Below, in pieces: positions 1-11,447 of a stretch of 64,000 nt of DNA (the stretch's first letter is position 1; the number at the start of each line of letters is the position of its first letter). The position numbers were made by a program, and so were the translations under genes. The DNA comes from Ramazzottius varieornatus (lineage: Eukaryota; Tardigrada; Eutardigrada; Parachela; Ramazzottiidae): the NCBI GenBank assembly GCA_001949185.1, contig BDGG01000002.1, positions 5,012,448 through 5,076,447 on the forward strand. Direction: 5' to 3'. Below the pieces are notes generated by a model. It ran no database searches. It saw only the letters and a program-made list of their open reading frames with translations, and was not told the origin of the DNA.

Positions 1-730
1 AAATTTTGGCGCGTCGTACTGGACGGATGAAGAGTTCATCGCGTTTCTCATCTATCGAAGAGCCATCAGTTTCATCACCTATAACTTTTGTGGATCATTG
101 GAAAGATACCTCGAGGGCTTCACAAGCTGCTGCTTACGCACGTCCAGGCAATTTGACATGTCTCAATTGTACGCTATTTCTCGAGTTGGCTGACGGAACG
201 ACGAAATAATTTATAGAAGGGCGGAAAATGAGCTAACGCAGCAAAGCCACGCAGATTCCATTTGTGACCAGGAGATGGAAACAAATTGAGCATCAGGCAG
301 AAATTCGTGGTGGAGAAAAGGCAAAATAATGGGCACCCGAGCGCCCGTTAACGCGTAGAGAGCCTCTCCGGGCTTAATTTGCTTCATTTTCGTTCAGGAA
401 AACTTATCGAATAGTGGCTTCCGGCCATCGTCATTCCAGTTGATAGGACGGGCTGTCGTCCCGGTTGGTGGACCGTTAATTATCCCCACCATACTGGAAA
501 CAACGGACAGAAGCCTTACAATCACAATTTCCTTTTGTACAGGCCCTCGTACACACGCCCTAACACTTCCATTTCCCGTGGTACGTCAATCGTTTTTCCA
601 GATAAGAGTTGGATAAGCTGGTCTGAACGTGATCACTTTGCCACTCATTTCACCGAACGATCGGGACGTGTAAAGCTCCTTTAAGACTTAAGTCACTTGA
701 CATCTCCTGAATTTCATTCTCCGTTTCACA
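1..730. other. no gene recognised; upstream of neuropeptide gene
   Basis: Only short, unremarkable open frames occur here. The stretch presumably holds the promoter and 5' UTR of the neuropeptide gene that starts at 731. No TATA-like or other element stands out clearly enough to call. Confidence 0.5.
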
Positions 731-1723
731 ATGTTGCAGCTCGGCTGCGCTCCAGTCCACACTGTGAGCCTGCTGCTTGCTTTGAGTGTGACCTTTACCT
801 TGTCGATTCAGCCAAGCACTGTTGTTCCTACAGGTAAAAGAAGATTACAGCCCTGACAGACCAATGTATAATTAGGTTTTGTCCAAGAAATCCAGCTTCT
901 GTAGTGGTTTTCTTTTCCTATAGACTAGCTAGTGGTTCTGACCACTGGGAAGGCCGAGCAGAAGCAAAGAAGCACAAGTTTTGCGAGTAAAAACTTTTGC
1001 TACTCGGATCAAGTTGCGCACTTGTTTTCAGTACAGAGGTTGCGATATCTGAAAGCTCGAACAATCTGATCGTCCATTGGAATCTCGACAGACTTAAGAG
1101 GGCCTCGCTTCGCTCGGCCTGAATATCGTTTCAAATTTTTGAGCCAGACCGAGATACGCATGTTTTGTCTTGCAGAAACCCCGACGCCGGTAGAGGATCA
1201 GCTGCAGCAATACCCTGACGAACAAAGTATATGGAACGAGGAAGTTTCTCTGCGCGGACCCGCTAAGATCACTCGAGATGTACGGGCAAAATACGACCCT
1301 ACTTACCGATGGTTGGGTATCGGTAAACGCGATTCGGATCCACTTCCTCGTCCCGCCAAGTTCGGCCAGTTTAGCTTCGGACTTGGGAAGCGGGACACGA
1401 AGTACAGTCCCAACTACAGATTCATCGGTCTGGGTAAGCGCATGGCTCCGTACTGGCATTCTTCCATGCTGAAGGGTTTCCTGGAGGGTGAGAGCCAGAA
1501 GAGCCGAGTGGCTGGACCATCGGCAGCCGCCATGAGGCCTTGGCATCCCGCTTACTCCGCCATGACCAAGAAGCTCACCAGCGACTACGAAAGCCCGGAC
1601 TTGATCCCAGTGTCCTACGAAGACATGGATACGGCTAACGATGTGCCCAGCGGCTTCGGACGACCCGTAATGCGAGGCGGAAGTACCTTTGAGCCAATCT
1701 ATCGTTATGTTGGACTAGGCTGA
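731..1723 (+). CDS. GLamide neuropeptide precursor, allatostatin-A-like
   Basis: Two exons, 731-833 and 1176-1723, close in phase (103 nt, then codon position 2) and give about 216 residues. The N-terminus MLQLGCAPVHTVSLLLALSV is a signal peptide. Four candidate amidated peptides follow: one ending YRWLGI-GKR, one ending FSFGL-GKR, one ending YRFIGL-GKR, and a last one ending YRYVGLG directly before the stop. GKR is the standard amidation plus dibasic processing signal, and a terminal Gly before the stop also yields an amide. FSFGLamide fits the allatostatin-A consensus (YxFGLamide), while the other three (YRxxGL/Iamide) diverge from it. An acidic spacer precedes the first peptide. The product should be secreted and act on a G-protein-coupled receptor. 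The allatostatin-A assignment is inference from short motifs; it could be a lineage-specific GLamide family. Confidence 0.8.
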
Positions 1724-2414
1724 AAATCTCCAATCATACCGGAAGTTAAAGTATCCGTGCTAAGGTAGCCAGCAGTCGCTCTCTTTTCGCAGACCTAAAA
1801 AATTTTCTCGGCATCGGCAGCATTATTCTTACGCTTTTCATACCCAACCCTATTTGATGTATAGACTCATTGCTGGTTGGACTGCGCTCGGCTGTCTGAA
1901 CTAGAACCCAGCTCTTTTCAGTTTCTCGTAATAGATCGGAAAGGCGCGGTCTCGCTCGATAATAGTAGTCCCCACTCCAATGCAGCTCGCTGCGTTCGGT
2001 CGGCCAAAGAAGGTTCGGCTAGTGAATTTTAACGAAAGTGCCAGATGGCGAAGGTCACATGAAGACGCCGAGGTTCTACTCCCTGTGATGCGTGTTAGGG
2101 AAGCAGCGACAGGACTCTTACTGTCTGCGGCCGAAAAAAAATTGGAATGAGGTTACGTCTTTAAAAAGTAGCAAATCACAATTTCACGTCAAGAAAAAAA
2201 ACATCTCTCATTCACGGCACTCTAACAATGCAGACTTTGGAAAACATCGAACAGCGAAGGGTAGGTTAAGACTGGAGGCGGTAAAACTGGCTCTCTGCAC
2301 GTCATCAACGCAGAAAAGCCTCTTTGTTGTGGAAACGTTCAGTTACTTCAAAAATGATTAGTACAGTTTCTCATACACCTCCCATATACCTTGGCTTTCT
2401 GCGTTTCGAAGAAA
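1724..2414. other. intergenic, no gene recognised
   Basis: This lies between the 3' end of the neuropeptide gene and the 3' end of the MTCH2-like gene, which are convergent. It holds A-rich runs and short open frames without recognisable protein features. A CCGGAAGT octamer occurs at 1739-1746. Confidence 0.5.
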
Positions 2415-4554
2415 CTACAAGTTTAGCCGGAAGCTGGCTCCACGGCGATGTGCTTCGAGAGCTAGGAGTTGCGTGGAGGAATACTTTTGGCTCCAGTCAT
2501 CCATGCCTCGGCTTGACGACATCTTGTACAGGGAGGAAGTACCGTGTTCAATGCTGTCGAACATTCCCGGCTGCTTGCTGACGGCCTTTCGGAACAGCAT
2601 TGAGCTGCCGCGCTTGGATTCACCCTGAAGGAAGAGCAAGCCGTCAGCTTTGTGACGAAATGCCAAACAGGCAAGAACGTGATTACACTTACGCTGGTCA
2701 AAAGATAAGCATGGAGATCACGCCACTCTTTGAAGACAGGCCTAAAGACCAGGTCGTAAGGTTCATGACGAAATGACCAACAGGCACAAAAAAACCTTAC
2801 ATCCTTGGTGGCCGAGCGGCGACCAGACGAGCTAATGGAAAGAAAATTAACAACATTGAAAGTGATGATAATCCAAGTGCGTAGACGACGCGACTAAAGA
2901 CGTCAAGAGCTAACCTCCACCAATGGCAAAGAGTCTTGCTGTTAGCTTCAGCGGGTAAAAGAAGCTGTTTGCAATCGCCTGAAACAGAATGACGCTTACT
3001 TCATCTGCCCTACTACGGCAATCGGCTAATAGATCCAGTTGAGACGCAACTTACCCCGGCACCGGCAGCTATTAACTTCAGGTTGATTGGGTTTCTGGTA
3101 TCATAACAGGCATATGCAAAAACCGCCCCATAGGTCACTCCGGTGATTGCAACGTACGAGCACCTGAAAAACTCGCTCGGTAAGGTAAAAGGTGACAATG
3201 ATACACTAAATGGAGCTGCTTTCCCAGAGAGCAACACAGATGATGATGATGGAAGTCGCTAACATTACCACATGGGAAACAGGCCTTTGAAAAATCCGGC
3301 TGCTCCTTCGGTATTTACAATCTCTTGCAGCGAAGGTATGACTCCGCTACAGAAAACACAAGCAAACTGTAGTCGGGGTGAAAGAAACGGAAGTGGCATT
3401 ACTTGGAACAACCCACTTGTATATGTTTTCTCCGCCGATGAACTGAGCCATACATCGAAAGGCCACAACTATAACCGAGAGCCGATACATGCTATGCGAA
3501 TGCTGAGAAATGTGCTTTGGGTATTAGAAGGGTTTACCTTGGAGAGGCCAAGTGATCACCATACTCGCGGTGACGATCGTAATCTCTTTCACAAGCTGCA
3601 AAGTGCAATGAAAAATTACATAATGGAATATTTTAGTCGGCAAAAATTGTTGAAGTTGCTACATACGTCTTCTAAAAAATTAGACACCGTGTAGGTGATG
3701 CCAACAAGCTCTCGGGGAGCAAAACGAAGCGAGCTGGAGGCGTTCCGTGAGCTCTCTGCCGGCTCCAGAAAGCCAAAGCGCTTCGCTTCAAAGTTCGCTG
3801 GTCTTCCAAGGAACTTCTCATCGTAAACATACTTGACGATCTGCAAGGAAGCGTTTGATACACAGAATTCCACGAGGGCGAAGTAATCCACACTTATTTC
3901 GAGTAGAAGGACGCGTAGGTAACCTCAGTCCGTACCGTACCGTCTTCAGGTTCCGTGAGGAACTTCGACCGTTTCTCACTTACCTTCTGCGCTGCTCTGT
4001 ACGTGTAAATTCCTCCTATCGTAACAACCAAAGTCGGTCCCAACCCAAGAAAGAGTCCATACGTTCCAGTCTTCTGCTTGATATGCTGAACTGCAATAAC
4101 AACCACAGTTAGTCTCATCGCGGCTGCACGTCATTCCGCAATGGTCGCGTTCAACCACAGCAAAGAAGTAAAGAGGGATGTTGTTCACGTACTGTAGTCA
4201 AAGACGGAGGCCAGATAGTAAACCGGGCGTCCTCTGAAATCGTGGTTGAGTCGGGCCGGAAATGGTTCATAACCAATCTGGATAACAGGAGGTGCGTTAC
4301 TGCCGCAATTCTACCAACACGTGCTCCAACCATATGAACTACAGCTTCGTGCAGCATACCTGCATAAGAACTTGGGAGAAGTTAAAGGGATGGACTAGTG
4401 TAGTGAAGAACGCCGTCTTCGCAATGATCCTCAGTTCATCCCCAATTAGCTCTTCCGCAGAACGCTTCTGCACTTGCAAATCTCCTGGCAGAGCTCCAAC
4501 ATCAGTCTCCGATACAGCTTCTCGATCTCGTGCGGATGCCGTACTCCCGTACAT
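2415..4554 (-). CDS. MTCH2: MTCH2-like mitochondrial carrier homologue
   Basis: Twelve exons close in phase on the minus strand: 4554-4360, 4277-4193, 4090-3984, 3840-3688, 3595-3538, 3468-3416, 3366-3269, 3163-3055, 2978-2915, 2831-2801, 2741-2693 and 2624-2415, encoding 403 residues. Family marks include a first-repeat VHPF motif followed by QIGYEPFP, the segment AFRCMAQFIGGENIYK, the repeat-end segment GFFKGLFPMW, and a C-terminal RGSSMLFRK. MTCH2 is an outer mitochondrial membrane protein derived from the SLC25 carriers; it acts as a receptor for tBID and as an insertase for tail-anchored proteins. The protein is about 100 residues longer than vertebrate MTCH2, partly because the exon at 3840-3688 encodes an extra charged loop. 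The small exons (31-64 nt) make automated prediction error-prone here. The gene is divergent to the FKBP6-like gene. MTCH1 is the alternative assignment. Confidence 0.85.
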
Positions 4555-5185
4555 GATGCCCGATGCAGCGTAGCAGTGTAGTCCAAAGCAAGAAGCTTAG
4601 GAGGTGAGGCCTTGTAAGTCTAGACTTTTCAGCAGGGGAAACATCAGCTACAAAACGGACGTTCATGCTCCAGAAGCTGCTGAGAATTGAGGAAATCTCA
4701 AAAACAATCTCGTTTAGATAACCAGTCAATCAGGAATCAACCGTTAGCCAGTATTTTCTCGAAAATCCCCGGGAACAGCGCCCATTGGCCGGCCTGGTCA
4801 CATACTGGATTACTGGTCCACTTCTTATCGGGTTTTCGGCACGGACCTCATCGTTTTATTATTAAGGTCACGAATCCACCCAGACAGGTCACGGCCTCAC
4901 AGGGCCTGACTTCGTTTGATGATTCTGTCCGGCGGCAATGGCGCATTCATCAGTCGTCCTGCAGCTGCAAAAACGTTTTTGAGTTCTTTCCTCAGGTCTC
5001 GCATCTCAGTACCAAAGCTCACCCTGGGAGAGGACGGTCATGACATTACTGTAGTGAACCATTCCGTCGAAGAACACTCTGTTAGCCACGGGAGGATAGG
5101 AGTTCCGACTGTCTTACTGTGTTGGCTCTTCCTCCCTCCCAAAAGACAAGGGTTCCTCCCTCCCAAAAGACAATTTGCAAACGAT
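4555..5185. other. divergent intergenic region with short tandem repeat
   Basis: This is the shared upstream region of the MTCH2-like gene (-) and the FKBP6-like gene (+). A 24-bp unit is duplicated in tandem at 5129-5152 and 5153-5176, differing only at its 3' end, and it stops ten bases before the FKBP6-like ATG. Otherwise only incidental open frames are present. Confidence 0.5.
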
Positions 5186-7034
5186 ATGGACGACAGCGCC
5201 TCGAAAATGGATGCTAGCGAGTCGCAGTCTGTAGCTCCGGTCGATCAAGAAGGTAAGATTCGTCAAACAGTTTTGATTGTTGGTCGTGCAATAACAGGAC
5301 GATAATTTTTGTAGCTTGGTCGCGAGATGTTATGGGTCGAGCGTTTACGGAAGCGAAAATTGCAGCTAACATTGACCGGAACTCTTCAAACTATAGACGT
5401 ATCCGAGACATAAGCCAAGACATCAGGCGATGGATCGACGACCAAGGAGGAAACATGGACGAAACCACCTGGCAGAAGATGGAAAATGTCACCGCAGACG
5501 GGAAAGTCAAGAAGCGAGTGATGTATCCGGGTAGTGCCGTCCCCCGTATGGGGACGTTCGTGGCCTGGCAGTACACTTGCTTTGTCGAGCCCAACTTCAA
5601 CGAACCCATCGACGCGACACGCTTCTCCGATAGGCGCGAAATCTTGAGGTGTGAGACCTTTGAGCTCGTTTTCAACGAAAGCCACGATAACTACCTTGTT
5701 GTTTTCGCAGAGTGGAAGAGGCGGATGAGAACAACGCTATCCAGCGTGGTTTGAGACTGGGCGTTGCCGGAATGCGTCTGGGAGAAAATTCGCACTTCCG
5801 TATCGATCCAAGCTATGCTTTCGGTGAGAATTTTTAAGCTAGGACAATTCTTGGAGCTGAAGGTGCTGTTATGTGCAACAGGTGAACTGGGAGTTCCGCC
5901 CAGAATACCCGCCAACGCGGTTCTCCACTACATCGTCGAGATGCAAGACGACGAGATTGACGACCGAAAAGCCTCGACCAGATTCCTTCGCCAGCCTGTT
6001 GACATCCAAGCAGACCTGGGTTTCGACGTGTGCTATAGAGCTGCGCAGGAGTTTCGGGAGAAGGGAGTTACCAACTTCAAGAAGCGATCGTGGGAGTTCG
6101 CGAGGGATAACTTCAAAGACGTAAGGGATGCTACCAGAGAATCAGAGAGTACTACTGAAGCGTCTCACGCGCTTCAATAGTACTGAGTGTTTGATGTAGT
6201 ACTGCAATGCTTCTTGAATCTCACGCACTGACGTCACCTTGCGCGCCACTTTTACGGGTGTAGTGACTCATATAGTGCACAAGGGGGTGACGTAAGTGCG
6301 TGAGATTCAAGATGCATTACAGTAATTTTTGCCGTCGGTTCTAGGGTTTACAGGCCATTCATGTTTGCTTCGACTTGGCCAACAAAAGCAAGGTGACGGA
6401 AGTTTACATCGATGAAGGGATGGATATCTTACGGGAAACGCTAATAATGAATACTTCGGTGGTGAACGCCAAGTTGGGGAACTGGGAAGAAGCTCTTGAA
6501 GCTGCTGGAACTGTCACGGAATCGAACGCCCAGCATGCAAAGGTGACACGTATCTTCCATTCCACACTTGAACACTGCAAAGCCACTTGATATCCTTTTT
6601 AGGCTCACTATTATGCTGCATTAGCCAGTTACCAGCTGAAGAACTTTGAAGAGGCGATGGAATTTTGCCGAAAAGGTATCAAGCTTGCTTCGACATCACC
6701 GGAAATGACGGAGCTTTACGGGAAACTGGTCGGGCAACAGAAGAAAGATTTAGAGAAAGAGAGGCTCATGTGCCGACGAATTTTCGCCCATGCTCAACCG
6801 GAAGTGAAGAAGGATGAGTTCGCGCTCGTGGGACAAGACGTTCGTGCTCACACGGCAGAGCAAATCAAGAAGATGAAAGACAGTGGGAAACTGGTAGAAG
6901 TCCCAATGAACTACGTTTTCTTTAGCGATAAGCTGAGTCTTCGCTACCTCGAGAAAGAAGCGGCGTCTGCCGGACTTGTCGCTGAGGTCAAGGAGGGCAA
7001 AAGCCGTAAAATCATACGACTTCGTCGAGCTTGA
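5186..7034 (+). CDS. FKBP6: FKBP6/shutdown-like FKBP-TPR co-chaperone
   Basis: Six exons close in phase: 5186-5252, 5315-5648, 5711-5823, 5882-6120, 6354-6542 and 6603-7034, giving 457 residues. An FKBP-type domain spans about residues 65-180 (from VMYPGSAVPRMG to AVLHYIVEMQD) and is followed by a TPR region (about 205-400) ending in charged helices. The order FKBP domain, TPR and basic tail matches FKBP6 and Drosophila shutdown, Hsp90 co-chaperones of the piRNA pathway. The usual FKBP core Trp is replaced (IQRGLRLGVAGMR) and the YxYG tyrosine reads YAFG, so prolyl isomerase activity is doubtful; inactivity is also typical of FKBP6. Other TPR immunophilins (AIP, FKBP4/8) are alternatives. Intron 4 (6121-6353) carries a MITE. 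A polyadenylation signal AATAAA lies at 7359. Confidence 0.8.
6200..6323. mobile_element. MITE-like foldback element in FKBP6-like intron
   Basis: Arms of about 38-40 bp at 6200-6238 and 6285-6323 are inverted copies of one another with roughly three mismatches (shared core TTGAATCTCACGCACT). About 46 bp separates them. There is no coding capacity, so this looks like a non-autonomous DNA transposon remnant sitting wholly inside an intron. I could not define a target-site duplication with confidence. Confidence 0.7.
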
Positions 7035-7400
7035 AGTTGTGCTAGCCGTCAAAACAGATTCCGTTCCTGGGTGAGTTACCGATCTGTGCATTGTTTGAAT
7101 CGTTCGTCGGTTGTTACGCTGTTAGAATGATCTGTATGTCTCGTTTCGGAATCTCGAACGTTTCCCTTCTGACAGACTGATAGAATTCTTGTTTTATACT
7201 CTTGTTCTTTCATTTGCTCACTACACTTCTCTCATTTGGTTCTTCCTCGTTGACCACGTATCTATGGCAGTAAGAAAGACTCACGATTTTCCTTCTTGTA
7301 GCGTCCCTTCATACTTTGTAACGTTTTGCGGTTCTTTTGACCTTGTCAAAACTGAGCAATAAAATTCGTTCTTGTTTGATTTTGATTGCGTGATGGACTA

Positions 7401-9152
7401 ATGATGTCGATAACGAGAAGCAAATCCCAGCTTGCGGTCTCAAAACCGACGGATGTTGGAGAAACCGAGGAGGAGAAGGTTCCGGAAGATGACTGGCGAT
7501 TATGGTTCAAGCCTCCGTCGAACCCGAATCGTCGAGATGTTGCGTCCTCGGAAGCCAAGCTCAGCTTGATCAACGAAATATTAAACCGGGATATCATATC
7601 GAAATCCCCTGACAAACTAGACGCTGCGAGACTGAAGAATGTTTTAGTGGATATGAATGCACAGTTCCGGGTTGCCGCCCTGTTACCGAAATTACTTCTA
7701 TGTGATGATCAGGACAAGCTGGACCTGCTTGGGGAGGATGTTAATCGGTTACTCCAGCTCTTCCGGCTGCAGATCGACCTGGCCGTCAACTTCTTTACGT
7801 TTCACGTAGAAAGCTATTCACAAACTAGCCTAAGCAGTTCGGAAGGAAGTCTAGGTTCGAGCGGAAGCGAAACTGCGGTACAGATCAGCGAGGAGTCCGT
7901 GTACGAACTCACCGATGAAGAGAAACTGAAGAACCGACTTGGTCTGACCGCTGTCAGCCATCTAATCTCTTTCAAGGAAGCCTTTACCGCACTTTGTACA
8001 GGCTTCCGGGATACGTTCGATTACTCTCTCCTGTCAAAATCTGAACGGATCTTCGCCGAGACTGAGCAGAGCAAACAAAGTTCGTTCCCTGCAGCTCAGG
8101 AACTTTGCGGTACGACGCTTCCGCTAACCTCGTAAGACCCACTTCCTCCTCGAATCATTTTGATTATCTTTAACCCTTGGTGACATACTTACTGTTTTCT
8201 TGGTGTAGGTTTGACGAAGGAAGTCACCGAGATATTTCTGAAAGGCCTTCAGAAGAGCCCAGTCGAGGCTCGCGAGCTACAGAAGCATATTGCTGAGATG
8301 ACCACTGTAAAAGATGAAGCTAACGAGAACAAGAAAATGCTTTGGGATGAATTTCAGAAGGTTGTGGATATGAGCCAAAACGATCACCACAAACTCACCA
8401 AGAATCTGCAGAAGAACACAGCCCATATCTGTGACAGGCTGGAGGAACTCCGGAGTGTTAGACTGAAAGCCCAGTCGAGAGTCCATCGGCAGGTTGAGGA
8501 CGACAATGGACCCCACAAGATCAAGCTCAGTCGGATGGAACGCGACATCGAGAAGACTATACAAATGTCCCGCGTCCGAAATAACCAAGTAAAGGTATTC
8601 CTAATGAACTTTTTTCCGTAATTTTCTCTTGTGATTTTTCAGCACTTTCACGAAGAGAAACAAATACTAAGAGCTCTGCGGGCTGCCCGAAAATCGCAAG
8701 GTGAATTTGAGGTGGCCATTCTTGAACACTGCGTGGAACTGAAGGTATAGGGGTACAGCACCACGCCTTGTGAGCAATCAAATTTTGCATTATATTTTAA
8801 CCATCTAATACGTTCTTCCTTCTTCCAGACAGAAATAATGGCTCTTCAAGACCGATCAGAAATATTACGAGAACATCTTCGCAAGGACCAAGAAGAAGAG
8901 GCCACATTAGAAACTGAAATGATGGTGTTGGTCCAAGATAGGAGAGAGCGTGACGAAAGGCGGCGCCTATATGAAGAGGAGATGAAACGAAAGAATTGGG
9001 CGGCAACAGTCATACAGGCTCGCTGGAAAGGCTACATCACCCGCAAGAAACTACGAAAAGGCAGGAAGAAGAAGGGCAAAAAGGGGAAGAAGGGAAAAGG
9101 CAAGTCGAAAGGCAAGTCGAAGAGCCCCGGGGGAAAAGGAAAGAAAAAATAG
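7401..9152 (+). CDS. IQCG: dynein regulatory complex subunit 9 (IQCG)
   Basis: Four exons close in phase: 7401-8109, 8209-8594, 8643-8744 and 8829-9152, about 506 residues starting at the tandem ATG ATG. The middle is long coiled coil (KELQKH, EENKKML and later runs rich in Glu, Lys and Arg). Near the C-terminus lies an IQ motif, AATVIQARWKGYITRKKLRK, followed by a Lys/Gly tail. This arrangement is that of DRC9/IQCG, a calmodulin-binding nexin-dynein regulatory complex protein that links outer doublets in motile axonemes. Vertebrate IQCG is about 440 residues, so a Ser/acidic insertion around residues 140-170 lengthens this one. The start codon lies only about 40 bases after the FKBP6-like polyadenylation signal, showing tight packing. 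Confidence 0.85.
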
Positions 9153-9636
9153 AATCTAGCCATCCGCGGGAGTTTTCTAGAGTGTTCGCTCGCCCCTAGA
9201 ATAGCACTACTACGGCTTCACACATGCCTTTTTGAGCACAGATCGGGCGAGCAGTCAGTTTTCCCCAACGTTTCCTCCTTAGACTCTCTTCGAGTTTCGC
9301 GCCAATCCTAGTCACTTCCTGGTTGTGGGACTACGTATGAGTTCTCTCCAGATGACGGAACAGTTTCTGCAAGTGCAAAATAAGATTCCGCCTGGAACCA
9401 GGATCGGCAAAAGTAAGGTCTTTATACCTGTTTCTGTTTCTCGCAGCACGTTATGTAGCTTTTCACGAGTCTACTACACGTTAGAGCGCTATGTGGGTTT
9501 TTCTCGTAGCAGTTTGTAACAGCCAATTGGTGTCGCAAGCATTCCTCCAGCGGGGACACCGCATTGAAACTACAAAACAATACAAAAATTAATGGTACAA
9601 AATAGCTTCAGCAGAACCTAGAAAGGCCACAATGCC
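9153..9636. other. intergenic between convergent genes
   Basis: This holds the 3' flanks of IQCG (+) and the unrecognised minus-strand gene. No open frame here has recognisable features. Confidence 0.5.
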
Positions 9637-10499
9637 TCAATTTTGACCACGAACCGACCTGAGTGTTCCATAGGCCTTTTCCAGGTTCTCGGCTGCATGC
9701 TCCAGCTCGTTCACTGAAGCATCTGTCAGGGGATTGACCTAAGGACAGAAATTACATAAAAAAGCATAAAAAAGCATAGGGTGGAGTTTTCGGGAGACCT
9801 TTGGGAGCTAACTTACGTCTTCCATCGTGCCTGATTCATGACGGCCTTTCATTTCGGGATGGGCAGCTTTATGCTGTGGCGTATCTTTCTTGGAACTTCC
9901 GACTGAAATCTTTGTCGCTGCCTGAGCGGCTAAGTCCCCCTTCTTCGCGCAACCTTTCTCGCTATTCGTAGATGCAAATGAAAGCTTCGAGGAGGACAAC
10001 GGCATGGCTGCTCCGAACCGCTGCTGCGCGAGACCAGGAGCCCGGACATTTCCACGCTGCGAACCGTCGTCGGCTATCACATTCGGGAAAGTGTCGTTCT
10101 CTTCTTCGGACTTGACGGTATTGCCATCGTGTCTATTCACAGGTTCTTCGGAAACATCTGACTGCAGTCCGGCAGCAACGTTCTCTTTTGCTGGATGCTT
10201 CTCATCGTCTATGAGCTGAGACCTCGTACTGGCCTTACGAAGCCGATCGGCAACGTTTTCTGAAATCTGATAAAATGTTAGGTGACAATTTTGACAATTA
10301 GTTTTTGATGTACAATAGTCTCGTAGCTTACCACTATTGGGCTGACGTAGTCTCGACCTCGTTGAAACTGTACATTCCGTACTTGGCTTTCCTGGTTCCC
10401 CATAGATGCGTATGGTCCGGTATAGATACCGAAGAGAATTCGAGGCTTCCAATCTACTTATAGCAAGCTTTTGGTCTTCGCTTTTGGTCTTTTGGAACC
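9637..10499 (-). CDS. unrecognised low-complexity protein, 5' end unresolved
   Basis: Three consecutive exons can be supported: 10499-10332, 10259-9817 and 9738-9637, closing in phase and ending at a TGA. The intron at 10331-10260 is 72 bp, a multiple of three without stops, so the frame also reads through it. The predicted product is polar and rich in Ser, Lys and Glu (for example RLRKASTRSQLIDDEKHPAK) and probably disordered. A short amphipathic helix near the C-terminus reads NELEHAAENLEKAYGTLRSV. The first supported exon begins at an acceptor after CTACAG with phase 1, so at least one upstream exon with the start codon is missing. I do not recognise the family. Confidence 0.45.
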
Positions 10500-11447
10500 C
10501 TGTAGACTGCCTCTTCGCCAAAAAGCGCAGGAAGGTCGAGATGAGATGTGCAGACAACGCCCAAAGAAGGCGTTGTAGAAGGGAGAACCACTGGCAAAGA
10601 AGGAAGACGAGCTGGCTGTCGACAAAACTATGGGAGTTTGGCAATCACAGACAGGCGATGTTAGCGTCCAGAAACCTACAGGCCGAATACAGAATATTCA
10701 GTTAGCGTCACGAGCGGTGGAGGGTTTGGCCAAGTGCTCCGGGAAGCAAAGACGACAACCTCTTCACGGGGTGGAGATACTTTCGTTCGAACGATCGAAC
10801 TCGCCTTCAGAAATTACAACAGTTAACTTACCACCTGCACGCTCTGCTTAATACAAAATTTCCTTAAAATTTACCCTAGTTCCTCCGAAGACATCCGTCC
10901 AGTTACAGTTACGGTGCATTCAGCTCCTATCCCTTCACGACGAGAATGCGCCTACGAAAACATTGGAAATCCATGGAAACTCATGATGCACGCGGCCTTC
11001 TCAGGAAGCGTTATGCCCGGCGGTGTCCTCATCTTTCGGCCAGCCCAGACCCACCATCCTGTGAAAGCCCCCACACAATTCAATGGCTCTCAAAATAGAG
11101 GGAAGCTCCTGTGAGTGCTGTAATAAAAGGACGAAACTAGAACTCAATAGAAAGCCCAGGAGTTCAGGCGAGTCTGGTGGACGGATGCAGCACAAGTGCC
11201 ATGACATGTTATGTCATGTTATGTGACGCGAAGCTTGTTATGTTATTAATACAAACCTCAACATTGGTGCCGGACTCGGGAGACGGACCGGAGTCAACTG
11301 ACTATCATATGAACCTAGCTCGCGATCGAGACGAATGAATCCGGCGATGGTTTTCAGGCTGGTTGAATCTCAGTCATAAGTGTGTTCGGGGCTGCCGATC
11401 GTCATCCAGCAAGTTCGGTTTCTGTACAGTGTACAGAAGTACCTGGA
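10500..11447. other. upstream region of TSEN34 and the unrecognised gene
   Basis: This should contain the missing first exon(s) of the minus-strand gene and the TSEN34 promoter. A short AT-rich stretch with repeated ATGTTATGT-type words lies at 11200-11245. Nothing else could be assigned. Confidence 0.4.

Noticed and set aside
6-209. Short open frame at the left edge
   Set aside because: It is 67 codons with no features and cannot be told from chance.
1094-1546. 150-codon open frame antisense to the neuropeptide exon
   Set aside because: It is the shadow of the plus-strand exon, whose signal peptide, GKR sites and phase-closing intron are clear.
3461-3510. Acceptor at TTTCTCAG upstream of the MTCH2 exon 3468-3416
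   Set aside because: It leaves the exon out of phase with the preceding one. The acceptor ending GGTTATAG closes phase and gives the family sequence LQVVAFRCMAQF.
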